DNA from: Hyphomicrobiaceae bacterium
GTDB taxonomy: Bacteria > Pseudomonadota > Alphaproteobacteria > Rhizobiales > Methyloligellaceae
Length of the DNA stretch: 32,977 bases
Reading direction: 5' to 3'
Assembly: GCA_028066055.1 (NCBI GenBank)
Contig: JALCBY010000012.1
Location: 91,660 to 124,636, forward strand
Of this stretch, positions 7,859 through 14,789 are shown piece after piece. A model generated the notes under the pieces. It did no database searches. It was not told the origin of the DNA and saw only the letters and a list, made by a program, of their open reading frames with translations. The position numbers and the translations under genes are program-made. The stretch's first letter is position 1; every line of letters starts with the position of its first letter.

Positions 7859-8638
7859 TTATTGTGCGAAAGTCGGAGCGCACACCGTCTGTCCGTCGCG
7901 AAGTTTCTCGATGCTGACGTCCACACCGTAAATGCTTCGCAGTCGTTTGGGCGTAATGACCTTGGCCGGTGATCCGTGCGCGGCAATCCTGCCGTCTGAC
8001 AGAATGGCGACTTTGTTCGCGCATGCGAATGCGTGATCGGGATTGTGAGTCGAGAGCACGATCGACAGACCTGTTCCTGAAAGTTTCATGATCTGCTCCA
8101 GTACCAGCACCTGGTTGCCGAAATCGAGGCTTGCCGTCGGTTCGTCCATGACCAGCGTTGGCGTATTCTGCGCCAGTGCCCGCGCAATGAGTGAAAGCTG
8201 GCGCTGCCCGCCGGAAATGCGGGTGTATTCCGCGTGCGCCAGGTCCGTGATGCCGAGCGCCTCAAGAGCTTGGCATGCCCGTTCGTGATCCTGAGACCCG
8301 GGTGTGGCGAATGTTCCCAGATGCGCCGTGCGGCCCATGAGCACCATATCGATCACGCGGTATGGGAAATGCGCCGTATGGGCCTGCGGCACGTAGGCAA
8401 TTCGCTTGGCGACTTCGTTTCTGGGCAGCGATGTCAGAGGTGCGCCGTCAAGCCAGACCTCGCCCTCCTGCGGATCCAGCAATCCGAGCATGGTCTTGAA
8501 CAGGGTCGTCTTGCCGCAACCGTTAGGACCCAGAAGGCAGAGCACTTCACCGGCGGAAACGGCAACCTCGATGCCGCGACCGACCGGGTGGTCCGGATAG
8601 CCGATGCCGAGATTCTTCGTTTCGATCACCCTGCTCAC
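7859..8638 (-). CDS. ABC transporter ATPase, BtuD/FecE type
   Basis: This 259-residue cytoplasmic ATPase has Walker A LLGPNGCGKTT (about residues 35-45), Q-loop YVPQ, signature ISGGQRQ, Walker B LVMDEP and the switch His in LSTHNPDHA. It belongs to the cobalamin/iron-siderophore importer group and powers the permease encoded just upstream. The start is a GTG at 8636-8638, with AGGAG immediately after the permease stop; no alternative start nearby gives the full Walker A region. The substrate is not set by the sequence: corrinoid is suggested by the next genes (riboswitch and cob operon), while ferric siderophore or haem are the main alternatives. Confidence 0.92.
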   Translation of the reverse strand: MSRVIETKNLGIGYPDHPVGRGIEVAVSAGEVLCLLGPNGCGKTTLFKTMLGLLDPQEGEVWLDGAPLTSLPRNEVAKRIAYVPQAHTAHFPYRVIDMVLMGRTAHLGTFATPGSQDHERACQALEALGITDLAHAEYTRISGGQRQLSLIARALAQNTPTLVMDEPTASLDFGNQVLVLEQIMKLSGTGLSIVLSTHNPDHAFACANKVAILSDGRIAAHGSPAKVITPKRLRSIYGVDVSIEKLRDGQTVCAPTFAQ

Positions 8639-8650
8639 GTCGCGACGCTC

Positions 8651-9679
8651 CTAGTTCCATCCCTCGCGCCCGCGCGCCAGAAGCCACAGGAAGAAGGGCG
8701 CGCCGAGAATGGCTGTCAGAATGCCGAGCGGTGTTTCGACCTGCGCCATGGTGCGGGCGCAGGTGTCCACGAGCAACAGGTAGCCGGCGCCTAGAAGCAT
8801 CGCGGATGGAAGAAGGCGGTCGAAATTCGGCCCGACGATCATGCGCGCGATATGCGGAATGACGAGGCCGACCCAGCCGATTACGCCTGAGATGGCGACA
8901 ACGCTCGCGGTCATCAGGGTTGCGGCGGCAACGACCACGAGACGGACCCGCCCGGCGTCGACCCCGAGTGCGCGGGCCTCCTCATCGCCAAGGGAGAGCA
9001 CATTGATGCGCCAGCGCATCAGAACCAGTGGAATGAGACCGACGACGACAGCCGGAATCACACCAAGCACATCTTCAGGCCGTGTGCTCGCCAGGCTGCC
9101 GAGAAGCCAGAAGGTGATGGCAGGCAGCTGGTCGTAAGGATCGGCGAGGACCTTCATGAGGGAGATCATCGCGCCCGCTAACGAACCGACGACAACGCCG
9201 GCAAGCACCAGCACGAGCACCGGTTCGCGCCCGACGACGCTGGAAGCAATCAGATAGACAATTCCCACGGTCACGAGACCGCCGATGAATGCGAAGGCCT
9301 GTATGAAGGCGAGCGGCAAGGAGAGAAAAATGCCAAGGACGGCGCCGAGCCCCGCACCGGTGGAGACGCCCAGAATATCCGGCGAGACCAGCGGGTTGCG
9401 GAACAGTCCCTGATACACCGCGCCAGCCCCGGCAAGCGCTGCCCCGACAACGAGTGCGGCGGCCACACGCGGAAGACGGACCTGCAGGAGGATCGTTTGC
9501 GCGGTTGGGTCCGCGACATCAGATCCCGTAAGGACGCGAAGGAGTGTCCCGAGCGGAACTGGATAGGCGCCGACGAGTGCAGCCCCGAGCGCCAGCAACG
9601 CCACAAGCAGGGCGAGGCTTGCGATAAACGGAACCGCGGCGACCCGGCGTCCGTTGAGTGTAGCGTCCTTGGCGTCCAT
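8651..9679 (-). CDS. ABC transporter permease, BtuC/FecD type
   Basis: This 342-residue inner-membrane permease has about ten hydrophobic segments and the family motifs LPRVAAALVVGAALAGAG, GLFRNPLVSPDILG, LGVDAGRVR and GWVGLVIPHIAR. These define the FecCD/BtuC permeases that import cobalamin, ferric siderophores or haem. The ATG at 9677-9679 was chosen over a longer frame to 9799, because the extension is polar and enters the AT-rich divergent promoter region. The ATPase gene follows after 12 bases. No periplasmic binding-protein gene is next to it, so that component must be elsewhere or shared. Confidence 0.92.
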   Translation of the reverse strand: MDAKDATLNGRRVAAVPFIASLALLVALLALGAALVGAYPVPLGTLLRVLTGSDVADPTAQTILLQVRLPRVAAALVVGAALAGAGAVYQGLFRNPLVSPDILGVSTGAGLGAVLGIFLSLPLAFIQAFAFIGGLVTVGIVYLIASSVVGREPVLVLVLAGVVVGSLAGAMISLMKVLADPYDQLPAITFWLLGSLASTRPEDVLGVIPAVVVGLIPLVLMRWRINVLSLGDEEARALGVDAGRVRLVVVAAATLMTASVVAISGVIGWVGLVIPHIARMIVGPNFDRLLPSAMLLGAGYLLLVDTCARTMAQVETPLGILTAILGAPFFLWLLARGREGWN

Positions 9680-9743
9680 CTGATTGCCAATCTCATGGGT
9701 CAGGGTGGACTGTAAATCTACCCGTTTCAGGGACCTGTGATCT

Positions 9744-9759
9744 GCAAAATATTTTTTGC
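9744..9759. promoter_or_regulatory. AT-rich palindrome in divergent promoter region
   Basis: GCAAAA-TATT-TTTTGC is a perfect 6-bp inverted repeat with a 4-base spacer in the 136-base gap between the ABC permease gene (minus) and the nitrile hydratase operon (plus). Its position fits an operator or part of a promoter for one or both units. I cannot assign a regulator. Confidence 0.3.
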
Positions 9760-9815
9760 CGCGCCAAATGCGGTTATTGTGATGCAGATGCCAACCCAAG
9801 AAAGACGGATCGATT

Positions 9816-10463
9816 ATGTCTGCGGACCCACAAAAAGAGACGGGTGATATCCACCACGAACTTCATTCCCATCTGCCGCCCGAACCCGCTTTGCGGGTCA
9901 AGGCGATGGAGAGCCTGCTTGTCGAAAAGGGAATGCTCGACCCTGCGACGGTTGACGCTTGGGTCGAGGCCTACTCGGAGAAAATCGGGCCCAAATGCGG
10001 AGCGGCGATCGTTGCCAGGGCCTGGATCGATCCGGATTTCAAGGCACGCCTCCTGGAAAATGGCACGGAAGCCGTCAAGGAGATGGAAACGGCGGGATGG
10101 GCGGTCGCGCATCTGCGCGTCATCGAGAACACCGACGACGTTCACAACCTGGTCGTCTGCACGCTGTGCTCCTGCTATCCGCACGCGATCCTCGGCCCCC
10201 CGCCCAACTGGTACAAGATGGCGGCATACCGTTCGCGCGCCGTCCGCGAACCCAGGGTGGTACTGGAGGAGTTCGGCGTGACCTTGCCGGACGATATCGA
10301 CCTGCGCATCTGGGACAGCACGTCAGAGCTGCGCTACCTCGTTCTGCCGCAGCGCCCGGCAGGAACGGAAGGATGGGATGAAGAACGTCTCGCGTCCATC
10401 GTAACCCGCAATTCCATGATCGGCACGCACCGCGATCTCGATCCTTCGGCGGGGAGTGCGTGA
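9816..10463 (+). CDS. nthA: Nitrile hydratase alpha subunit, cobalt type
   Basis: This 215-residue cytoplasmic enzyme subunit hydrates nitriles to amides together with the beta subunit. The metal claw VCTLCSCYP (C115-T-L-C118-S-C120) is followed by LGPPPNWYK and AYRSRAVREPR, standard for the family. Threonine after the first claw Cys marks the cobalt type; iron enzymes have Ser there. Cys118 and Cys120 would be oxidised to sulfinate and sulfenate in the mature enzyme. The ATG at 9816 follows a purine-rich AAGAAAGACGGA leader. The beta gene starts one base after its stop. No amidase gene lies in the window, so the amide product must be used by a gene elsewhere or be the end product. Thiocyanate hydrolase gamma is related, but the beta and accessory genes argue for nitrile hydratase. 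Confidence 0.95.
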   Translation: MSADPQKETGDIHHELHSHLPPEPALRVKAMESLLVEKGMLDPATVDAWVEAYSEKIGPKCGAAIVARAWIDPDFKARLLENGTEAVKEMETAGWAVAHLRVIENTDDVHNLVVCTLCSCYPHAILGPPPNWYKMAAYRSRAVREPRVVLEEFGVTLPDDIDLRIWDSTSELRYLVLPQRPAGTEGWDEERLASIVTRNSMIGTHRDLDPSAGSA

Positions 10464-10464
10464 G

Positions 10465-11121
10465 ATGGACGGCATTCACGATCTCGGCGGTCGGCAGGGC
10501 TTCGGCAAAGTCGACGTGGGTGAAAAGGAGGAGGCCTTCCATTCCGATTGGGAAGCACGCGCCTTTGCAATCGTGCGGGCCATGAGCAAGCCGTCGAACT
10601 GGACTCTCGATAAATTCCGGTTCACGCGTGAGCAGATCGATCCGGTCAATTATCTCAGTCGGCCCTATTATGACCAGTGGATCCAAAGTTATGCGGCCCT
10701 CATGGTCGGGTCCGGCGTTGCCAGCGTGGAAGAGCTTGCGAGCGGCAAAAGCTCTGGCGCGGCGGTTGATCTTGGAACTCCGCGCGGTCCTGAAAGCGTG
10801 GCCGCGGAGAAAGACCACGCCGCGGCGCAGTTCGAACGCCCCTATGATGCGCCGTTCAAATTCGAAAAGGGCACAACCGTTCGCACCTTACCCCACGCTC
10901 ACAAGGGCCATACGCGTCTTCCCTCATATGTGCGGGGACATGAAGGACAGGTCATCGAAGTGCGCGGTGCCTTCATTTTCCCCGATGAATCCGCTGAAGG
11001 GGTCGAACGGGCCGAGCCGCTCTACACTGTGGCCTTCGATGCAGGAGATCTCTGGCCGGGCGAAGATCTCGATCACGCGGTGCATATCGACTTGTGGGAG
11101 AGCTACCTTGAGCCGGTCTGA
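10465..11121 (+). CDS. nthB: Nitrile hydratase beta subunit
   Basis: This 218-residue subunit starts MDGIHDLGGRQGFG, the invariant beta-subunit N-terminus. It also has TREQIDPVNYLSRPYY, and a C-terminal SH3-like barrel with HTRLPSYVRGHEG and LWPGEDLDHAVHIDLWESYLEP. Conserved Arg residues of this subunit hydrogen-bond the oxidised Cys ligands of the alpha claw. The ATG at 10465 has GGGGAG eight bases upstream; an in-frame GTG nine bases earlier is less likely because MDGIHD is the family start. It overlaps the accessory gene at its end. Confidence 0.95.
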   Translation: MDGIHDLGGRQGFGKVDVGEKEEAFHSDWEARAFAIVRAMSKPSNWTLDKFRFTREQIDPVNYLSRPYYDQWIQSYAALMVGSGVASVEELASGKSSGAAVDLGTPRGPESVAAEKDHAAAQFERPYDAPFKFEKGTTVRTLPHAHKGHTRLPSYVRGHEGQVIEVRGAFIFPDESAEGVERAEPLYTVAFDAGDLWPGEDLDHAVHIDLWESYLEPV

Positions 11122-11476
11122 GGCTGGTGAAATCAGGCCGCTGGCGCGCCACGACGGCGATCCGGTGTTCGATGAACCCTGGCAGGCACAGGCGCTGGGT
11201 CTGGCATTCACACTTGCCGAGCGTGGCGTTTTCACCCCTGCACAGTGGTCGCAGACGCTCGGGGCGAAGCATCGCCAGATTCTGGCTCGGGGCGCAGCCG
11301 ATAACGCGCAGACCTACTATGAGGCGGTCGTTTCCGCCCTTGAGGCCCTCATATGCGACAGCGGCAAGCTTTCCGCTGATCTGCTTGATGACAGGACGCG
11401 GACCTGGCGGCGTGCGTATCTCAATACGCCGCATGGCAATCCGGTCTTGCTGAGTGCCGGCGAGGAGGCACGATAG
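11108..11476 (+). CDS. Nitrile hydratase accessory (cobalt activator) protein
   Basis: This 122-residue protein matches the small nitrile hydratase accessory/activator family (P14K/NhlE type), which forms a complex with the alpha subunit and mediates cobalt insertion by subunit swapping. Visible family features are VFDEPWQAQALGLAFTLAERG, FTPAQWSQTLG, TYYEAVVSALEAL and WRRAYLNTPHGNPV. It resembles a reduced beta-subunit N-terminus. No ATG precedes the conserved region in frame; a TTG at 11108-11110 has GGGAGAG eight to twelve bases upstream and overlaps the beta stop by 14 bases, so TTG is proposed as start. The third position in the operon is normal for cobalt nitrile hydratases. Confidence 0.88.
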   Translation: MSRSEAGEIRPLARHDGDPVFDEPWQAQALGLAFTLAERGVFTPAQWSQTLGAKHRQILARGAADNAQTYYEAVVSALEALICDSGKLSADLLDDRTRTWRRAYLNTPHGNPVLLSAGEEAR

Positions 11477-11505
11477 AACTGCTTGAATTACTGCCGATTT
11501 TCCCT

Positions 11506-11522
11506 CCAAAATTAAATTTTGG
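11506..11522. repeat. 17-base AT-rich perfect palindrome before the PilZ gene
   Basis: CCAAAATT-A-AATTTTGG is a perfect 8-bp inverted repeat around one base, 52 bases upstream of the PilZ-kinase-like gene and 30 bases after the nitrile hydratase operon. It may be an operator or part of an AT-rich promoter; as RNA a one-base loop cannot form fully, so a DNA site is more likely than a terminator. Confidence 0.35.
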
Positions 11523-11573
11523 TTCAACTCTTCTGGCTACGATCCGTTTGATTTAACGGTTCCCGGGGGAGTT

Positions 11574-12635
11574 ATGGAGTCCCATGAACGGCGTCAGGAG
11601 CCACGCAAGGCAGCACTGATGCACGCTTTCGTCTCCGACCGCGCAAACAGCATCGACATGAAATGTGTCATCCGTGAAATTTCAAAAGGCGGATGCCGCG
11701 TAACGTCGAGCTACGTAGAGGATCTGCCGCGCGTCGTGCGGGTCCTGCCGGAGGGGTTCGAGACGCCGCTCACCGGCAAGATTGTATGGCGCAACAAGAA
11801 GTTCGCCGGTGTTCAGTTTATCAGCGAAGCCGAGGCGGATGAGCTCGAGAGCGCGAAAACCGCTTCGGCCAACGAGCCGGACCCGGTCGGGTTTTTCGGA
11901 CGATTGCAGTCTTTCGTCAGTCTGCGCCGGCGCGCCGGGCTGCTGACTGCCGAGAAGACGGCGGTTGGAATGAAGCCTCGGAAACCGTTCATGGCCGGTG
12001 TGCTGCGCGTCCTTTCAAATCCGCTGGCGGCGCTCAAGGGGTTGCTGGGTCTCCTCACCGACACCGAGAATGCGCCGCGCGATCCGGAATATGTTCTCAA
12101 GGCCGCGCAAAAAAATGCCGAACTGGCCGACGGCATCGTCTCAGATGCGTTGCGTGCCAAAGACATCGAGAACGGTGTGCTGCCTTGCCGCCCCGAACCA
12201 ACGGACATCGTTGTGCTGGTCAACAACGCTCTGATGGCCGCGACGGGACATGCCATGAAAAATGGCGTGCGCTTTGAACTGGATGATCAGGTCAGCAAGG
12301 CGACTGTTGCCGCGGATGCGGGACGGCTGGAGGAAGTGATCGGCCATCTGTTGTCGCGCGCGGCGCAATCCTCACCTGAAGGTGAAACGATCAAGCTGAG
12401 CCTGAGCCGCAACGAGGATCGCGTCCGCGTTACCGTCCAGGACCAAGGGCTTGGCACTGCCGGCGATCAAGGGGATGCGGGTGAGATCGCGCCGCTTGAT
12501 GAGATCGCCGATCAGAATGTGCAATGGCTGAAGATCTGCCATGCGGTCCTTGCCAAGCACGGATCACGACTGCAGGTCGACTCGCAGCCGGGAACCGGAA
12601 CCACGGCCTGGTTCGAGATCAAGGAATCGGCTTGA
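11574..12635 (+). CDS. PilZ domain fused to degenerate histidine-kinase-like module
   Basis: This 353-residue soluble protein begins with a PilZ domain (about residues 1-90): ERRQEPR gives the RxxxR c-di-GMP motif (R7, R11), and REISKGG occupies the second motif with Glu in place of the usual Asp/Asn. Residues 139-165 follow the HisKA helix pattern (FMAGVLRVLSNPLAALKGLLGLL), but Arg145 stands where the phosphoacceptor His belongs. A HATPase-like region follows: the N-box has Arg262 in place of Asn (HLLSRAAQSSPEG), a DQGLG motif stands for G1 (290-294) and GTGTTAWFEI for G2. It is therefore probably a c-di-GMP-responsive pseudokinase or scaffold. The ATG at 11574 has GGGGGAG upstream. The gene stands alone and ends at a terminator. 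Partner and output are unknown. Confidence 0.85.
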   Translation: MESHERRQEPRKAALMHAFVSDRANSIDMKCVIREISKGGCRVTSSYVEDLPRVVRVLPEGFETPLTGKIVWRNKKFAGVQFISEAEADELESAKTASANEPDPVGFFGRLQSFVSLRRRAGLLTAEKTAVGMKPRKPFMAGVLRVLSNPLAALKGLLGLLTDTENAPRDPEYVLKAAQKNAELADGIVSDALRAKDIENGVLPCRPEPTDIVVLVNNALMAATGHAMKNGVRFELDDQVSKATVAADAGRLEEVIGHLLSRAAQSSPEGETIKLSLSRNEDRVRVTVQDQGLGTAGDQGDAGEIAPLDEIADQNVQWLKICHAVLAKHGSRLQVDSQPGTGTTAWFEIKESA

Positions 12636-12664
12636 GCACTCTCAGATAGTTCAAATCGCGGGAA

Positions 12665-12692
12665 GGGCGCCGTAGACCGGCGCTCCATTTTT
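12665..12692 (+). terminator. Rho-independent terminator of the PilZ gene
   Basis: An 8-bp GC-rich stem (GGGCGCCG/CGGCGCTC, one G-T pair) with a 5-base loop TAGAC is followed by CATTTTT on the plus strand. It lies 30 bases after the PilZ gene stop in a convergent gap of 82 bases. Confidence 0.75.
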
Positions 12693-12717
12693 ACGATTTG
12701 CGGAACGGTTTGTTCGC

Positions 12718-14634
12718 CTAGCGCACCCGCCGCCTCAGATTTCGTACAGCCGGTGCTGCCGTTCTTGGCGCGGCTCGTTTCGGCGCAACCCGCTTCGGTG
12801 GGACACGTACAGGTGCCACTCGTTTCGGCGGGACCCGGGTAATGATGCGCTGTGGCGGTGCGTTCGTGATGATGCGCTTCGGCGGCACCTTCGGGATCAC
12901 ACGCTTCGGTTGTGCAACCGCGCGATCGCATCGGTAAGCATTCGTTCCGATCTTCTTTTTGACCGTACGAGGCGGGCAGAAACAGTTGCTTCTGCTGACT
13001 CTACCGTTGATGCAAACCAACTGTGGCTTCGGCGCGACCTTGATCGCCGGCTTTTTCGGGCGCTTCGGCGGCTTGGGTGTCACGATCACGTTCGGCCGCT
13101 TGTTCGGCACCTTGCTCGACGGCTTGTCGTGGGTCGGGCGGGGTCGGTCCGCGATGGTATTTCCGCCAGGGTTCGGATTGACCGTCGACATCGGGAACAG
13201 CTTCGATGCCGTTGCGATCACGCGTTGCGGCGAGAGCGACTTGCTCCAGAGCGTGCACGAAATCTGCTCCGCTTTGGTGATCTGGAGATTGTGTGCACCG
13301 ACGGCCTGGTACTTGCCCTTGGCGATTTTGTTGGTGGGTAACGTGCCGCTCCAGTCACGGCCGCCGCTGCAGACAAGGCGATACGTCGTCGAGCCGGGCT
13401 TGTTGGCCCAGATCTTGAACACGGCCTGACCCACACGCGGCTTGTCTTTCGGCGCGCCGGCCTGATCTGCCAGGGTGACTTCGCCGGTTACCTCGAGCGG
13501 TATTTGTACCGGAGCATCCGGCTGCGGCTTGGGCTGGTCAGCCAGGCCCATGCCCCCGGGTGCAGAGCATTTCAGGGTGATATCCTTCCAGGTGACCTCC
13601 TGGCCATTGTTGTGCGTGAGATCCTTGACCTTGGCATGGAGCTTTTGAGTCTTCGACGTCTCGACCCACTTGGCGAATTCGGCCTTGTATTCCGAACCGT
13701 GTTTGGACGACCAGGCTTCTACGACCTGCACCTGCGTCGGCTGATTGCCGAGCTTGGTCCAGAGACGGAACTTCACCGGTCCGGCTTTGGTCGTCTTGTG
13801 GCGCACCAGGATCCGCCCCTTCTTGCACTCCGTTCCGATGTTCGGCTTTGTCACCTGGTTCTGGAAGGTGGACAGAAACAGCTTAACGTCGCTGACCGCA
13901 TAGTTCGGATCGTCGGGCACATCTTCGGCCGTCTCGGGCTCTACGGGATCACACACAACCTTGACCGTGAAGGGAGCCGACTTGCTGTGATCGGCAAAGT
14001 AATTCCATGAGCCGCCGGTGGTCGAACTTCCGGCATTGAGTGGTGTCATCGGAGACGTCGCAACGGACGTGTCGGCGGCAAACGTCGCATGCATCACATA
14101 GGTGAACTCATGCTTTTTGGTCGGGCCGAGGGCGGTCAGGTGCTGGTTGCACTGGGCGATCATCTGATCACCGTAGGGAATGGCCGCGATACCGTTCGTC
14201 GACACCGGGATCTGGCTGGTGTGGAGCATGAAGACCCGCTCGTTGTCGTAGTCCTTCGTCACGGGAATCCCGGTCCACAGGGTGGGTTTGCCGTTACAGC
14301 CTGATATCTCGCAGATGCCCAGCAGGACGCCGACGGCATCGACCCAGCCATGCGCAAAGAAGTGGGACTTTGTGTCGATCTTCATGTGGCCGGAAAATTT
14401 CACCGAGCCCGGCTTGATCGCGTTCCACTTCTTCTTGTCAGTCGACACCACGTGGATCGTTTCACCGACGATGCTTTTCGTGGTGAACGACATGCTCTTG
14501 ATCTTGGCCTTTTCCAGTGAATCGGCCATGGCCGTTTGTGGCGCACCGGCGGTGATTCCCGCCGCCAACATGATGGCCGAGCTCAACGTACATCGGCCTG
14601 CCCGACGGGCAGACCATTTCGATCCTTTCAACAT
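12718..14634 (-). CDS. Secreted protein with Cys-rich motif and basic Pro-rich repeat tail, unknown function
   Basis: This 638-residue protein has an N-terminal signal peptide (basic start, hydrophobic core, cleavage near residue 37 after AMA). Residues 40-360 look like folded extracellular domains without a recognised motif. Residues of about 270-350 and 380-480 have similar beta-rich character (KFRLWTKLG and KIWANKPGSTTYRLVC) and may be two related domains. A Lys/Pro linker leads to a compact Cys motif (CINGRVSRSNCFCPPR, about residues 538-553). The last 68 residues are about five imperfect copies of a 9-10 residue unit PKRVxPxxxP, very basic. The ATG at 14632-14634 has GGAGAATGAG upstream. 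Its promoter closely matches that of the nearby ECF sigma operon, so it is probably a regulon member. Surface or peptidoglycan binding is a guess. Confidence 0.75.
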   Translation of the reverse strand: MLKGSKWSARRAGRCTLSSAIMLAAGITAGAPQTAMADSLEKAKIKSMSFTTKSIVGETIHVVSTDKKKWNAIKPGSVKFSGHMKIDTKSHFFAHGWVDAVGVLLGICEISGCNGKPTLWTGIPVTKDYDNERVFMLHTSQIPVSTNGIAAIPYGDQMIAQCNQHLTALGPTKKHEFTYVMHATFAADTSVATSPMTPLNAGSSTTGGSWNYFADHSKSAPFTVKVVCDPVEPETAEDVPDDPNYAVSDVKLFLSTFQNQVTKPNIGTECKKGRILVRHKTTKAGPVKFRLWTKLGNQPTQVQVVEAWSSKHGSEYKAEFAKWVETSKTQKLHAKVKDLTHNNGQEVTWKDITLKCSAPGGMGLADQPKPQPDAPVQIPLEVTGEVTLADQAGAPKDKPRVGQAVFKIWANKPGSTTYRLVCSGGRDWSGTLPTNKIAKGKYQAVGAHNLQITKAEQISCTLWSKSLSPQRVIATASKLFPMSTVNPNPGGNTIADRPRPTHDKPSSKVPNKRPNVIVTPKPPKRPKKPAIKVAPKPQLVCINGRVSRSNCFCPPRTVKKKIGTNAYRCDRAVAQPKRVIPKVPPKRIITNAPPQRIITRVPPKRVAPVRVPPKRVAPKRAAPRTAAPAVRNLRRRVR

Positions 14635-14661
14635 TTCTCATTCTCCGTCTGAAAGTTGCTC

Positions 14662-14683
14662 GCGATCACGGCGGCGTGATCGC
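14662..14683 (-). promoter_or_regulatory. Perfect hairpin in the 5' leader of the secreted-protein gene
   Basis: A perfect 9-bp stem (GCGATCACG/CGTGATCGC) with a 4-base loop lies between the predicted ECF promoter and the ribosome-binding site of the secreted-protein gene. It could stabilise the mRNA or bind a regulator; as DNA it is also an operator-like inverted repeat. Confidence 0.45.
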
Positions 14684-14696
14684 CGACATTCGAGCA

Positions 14697-14728
14697 TCAG
14701 TCGCGCCGGGAGAGAGAAAGGTTCAAAG
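14697..14728 (-). promoter_or_regulatory. Predicted ECF sigma promoter of the secreted-protein gene
   Basis: The minus strand reads CTTTGAACCTTTC with TGAACC as -35 (14720-14725), then 16 bases, then CGACTGA (14697-14703). The same -35, spacer length and -10 (CGACTTA) occur upstream of the ECF sigma gene at 17671-17702. Start of transcription would be about 55-60 bases before the ATG at 14634. Confidence 0.65.
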
Positions 14729-14789
14729 GTGCAGCAACAAATTTCCGGACATACCGGATCGAGGGCAGGCTATTGAAAAAATTGAAAGT

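Noticed and set aside
12760-12900. Short repeats at the end of the secreted-protein gene, considered as a CRISPR or intergenic repeat array
   Set aside because: The repeats are in frame, encode the PKRVxP units, differ between copies and have no regular unique spacers.
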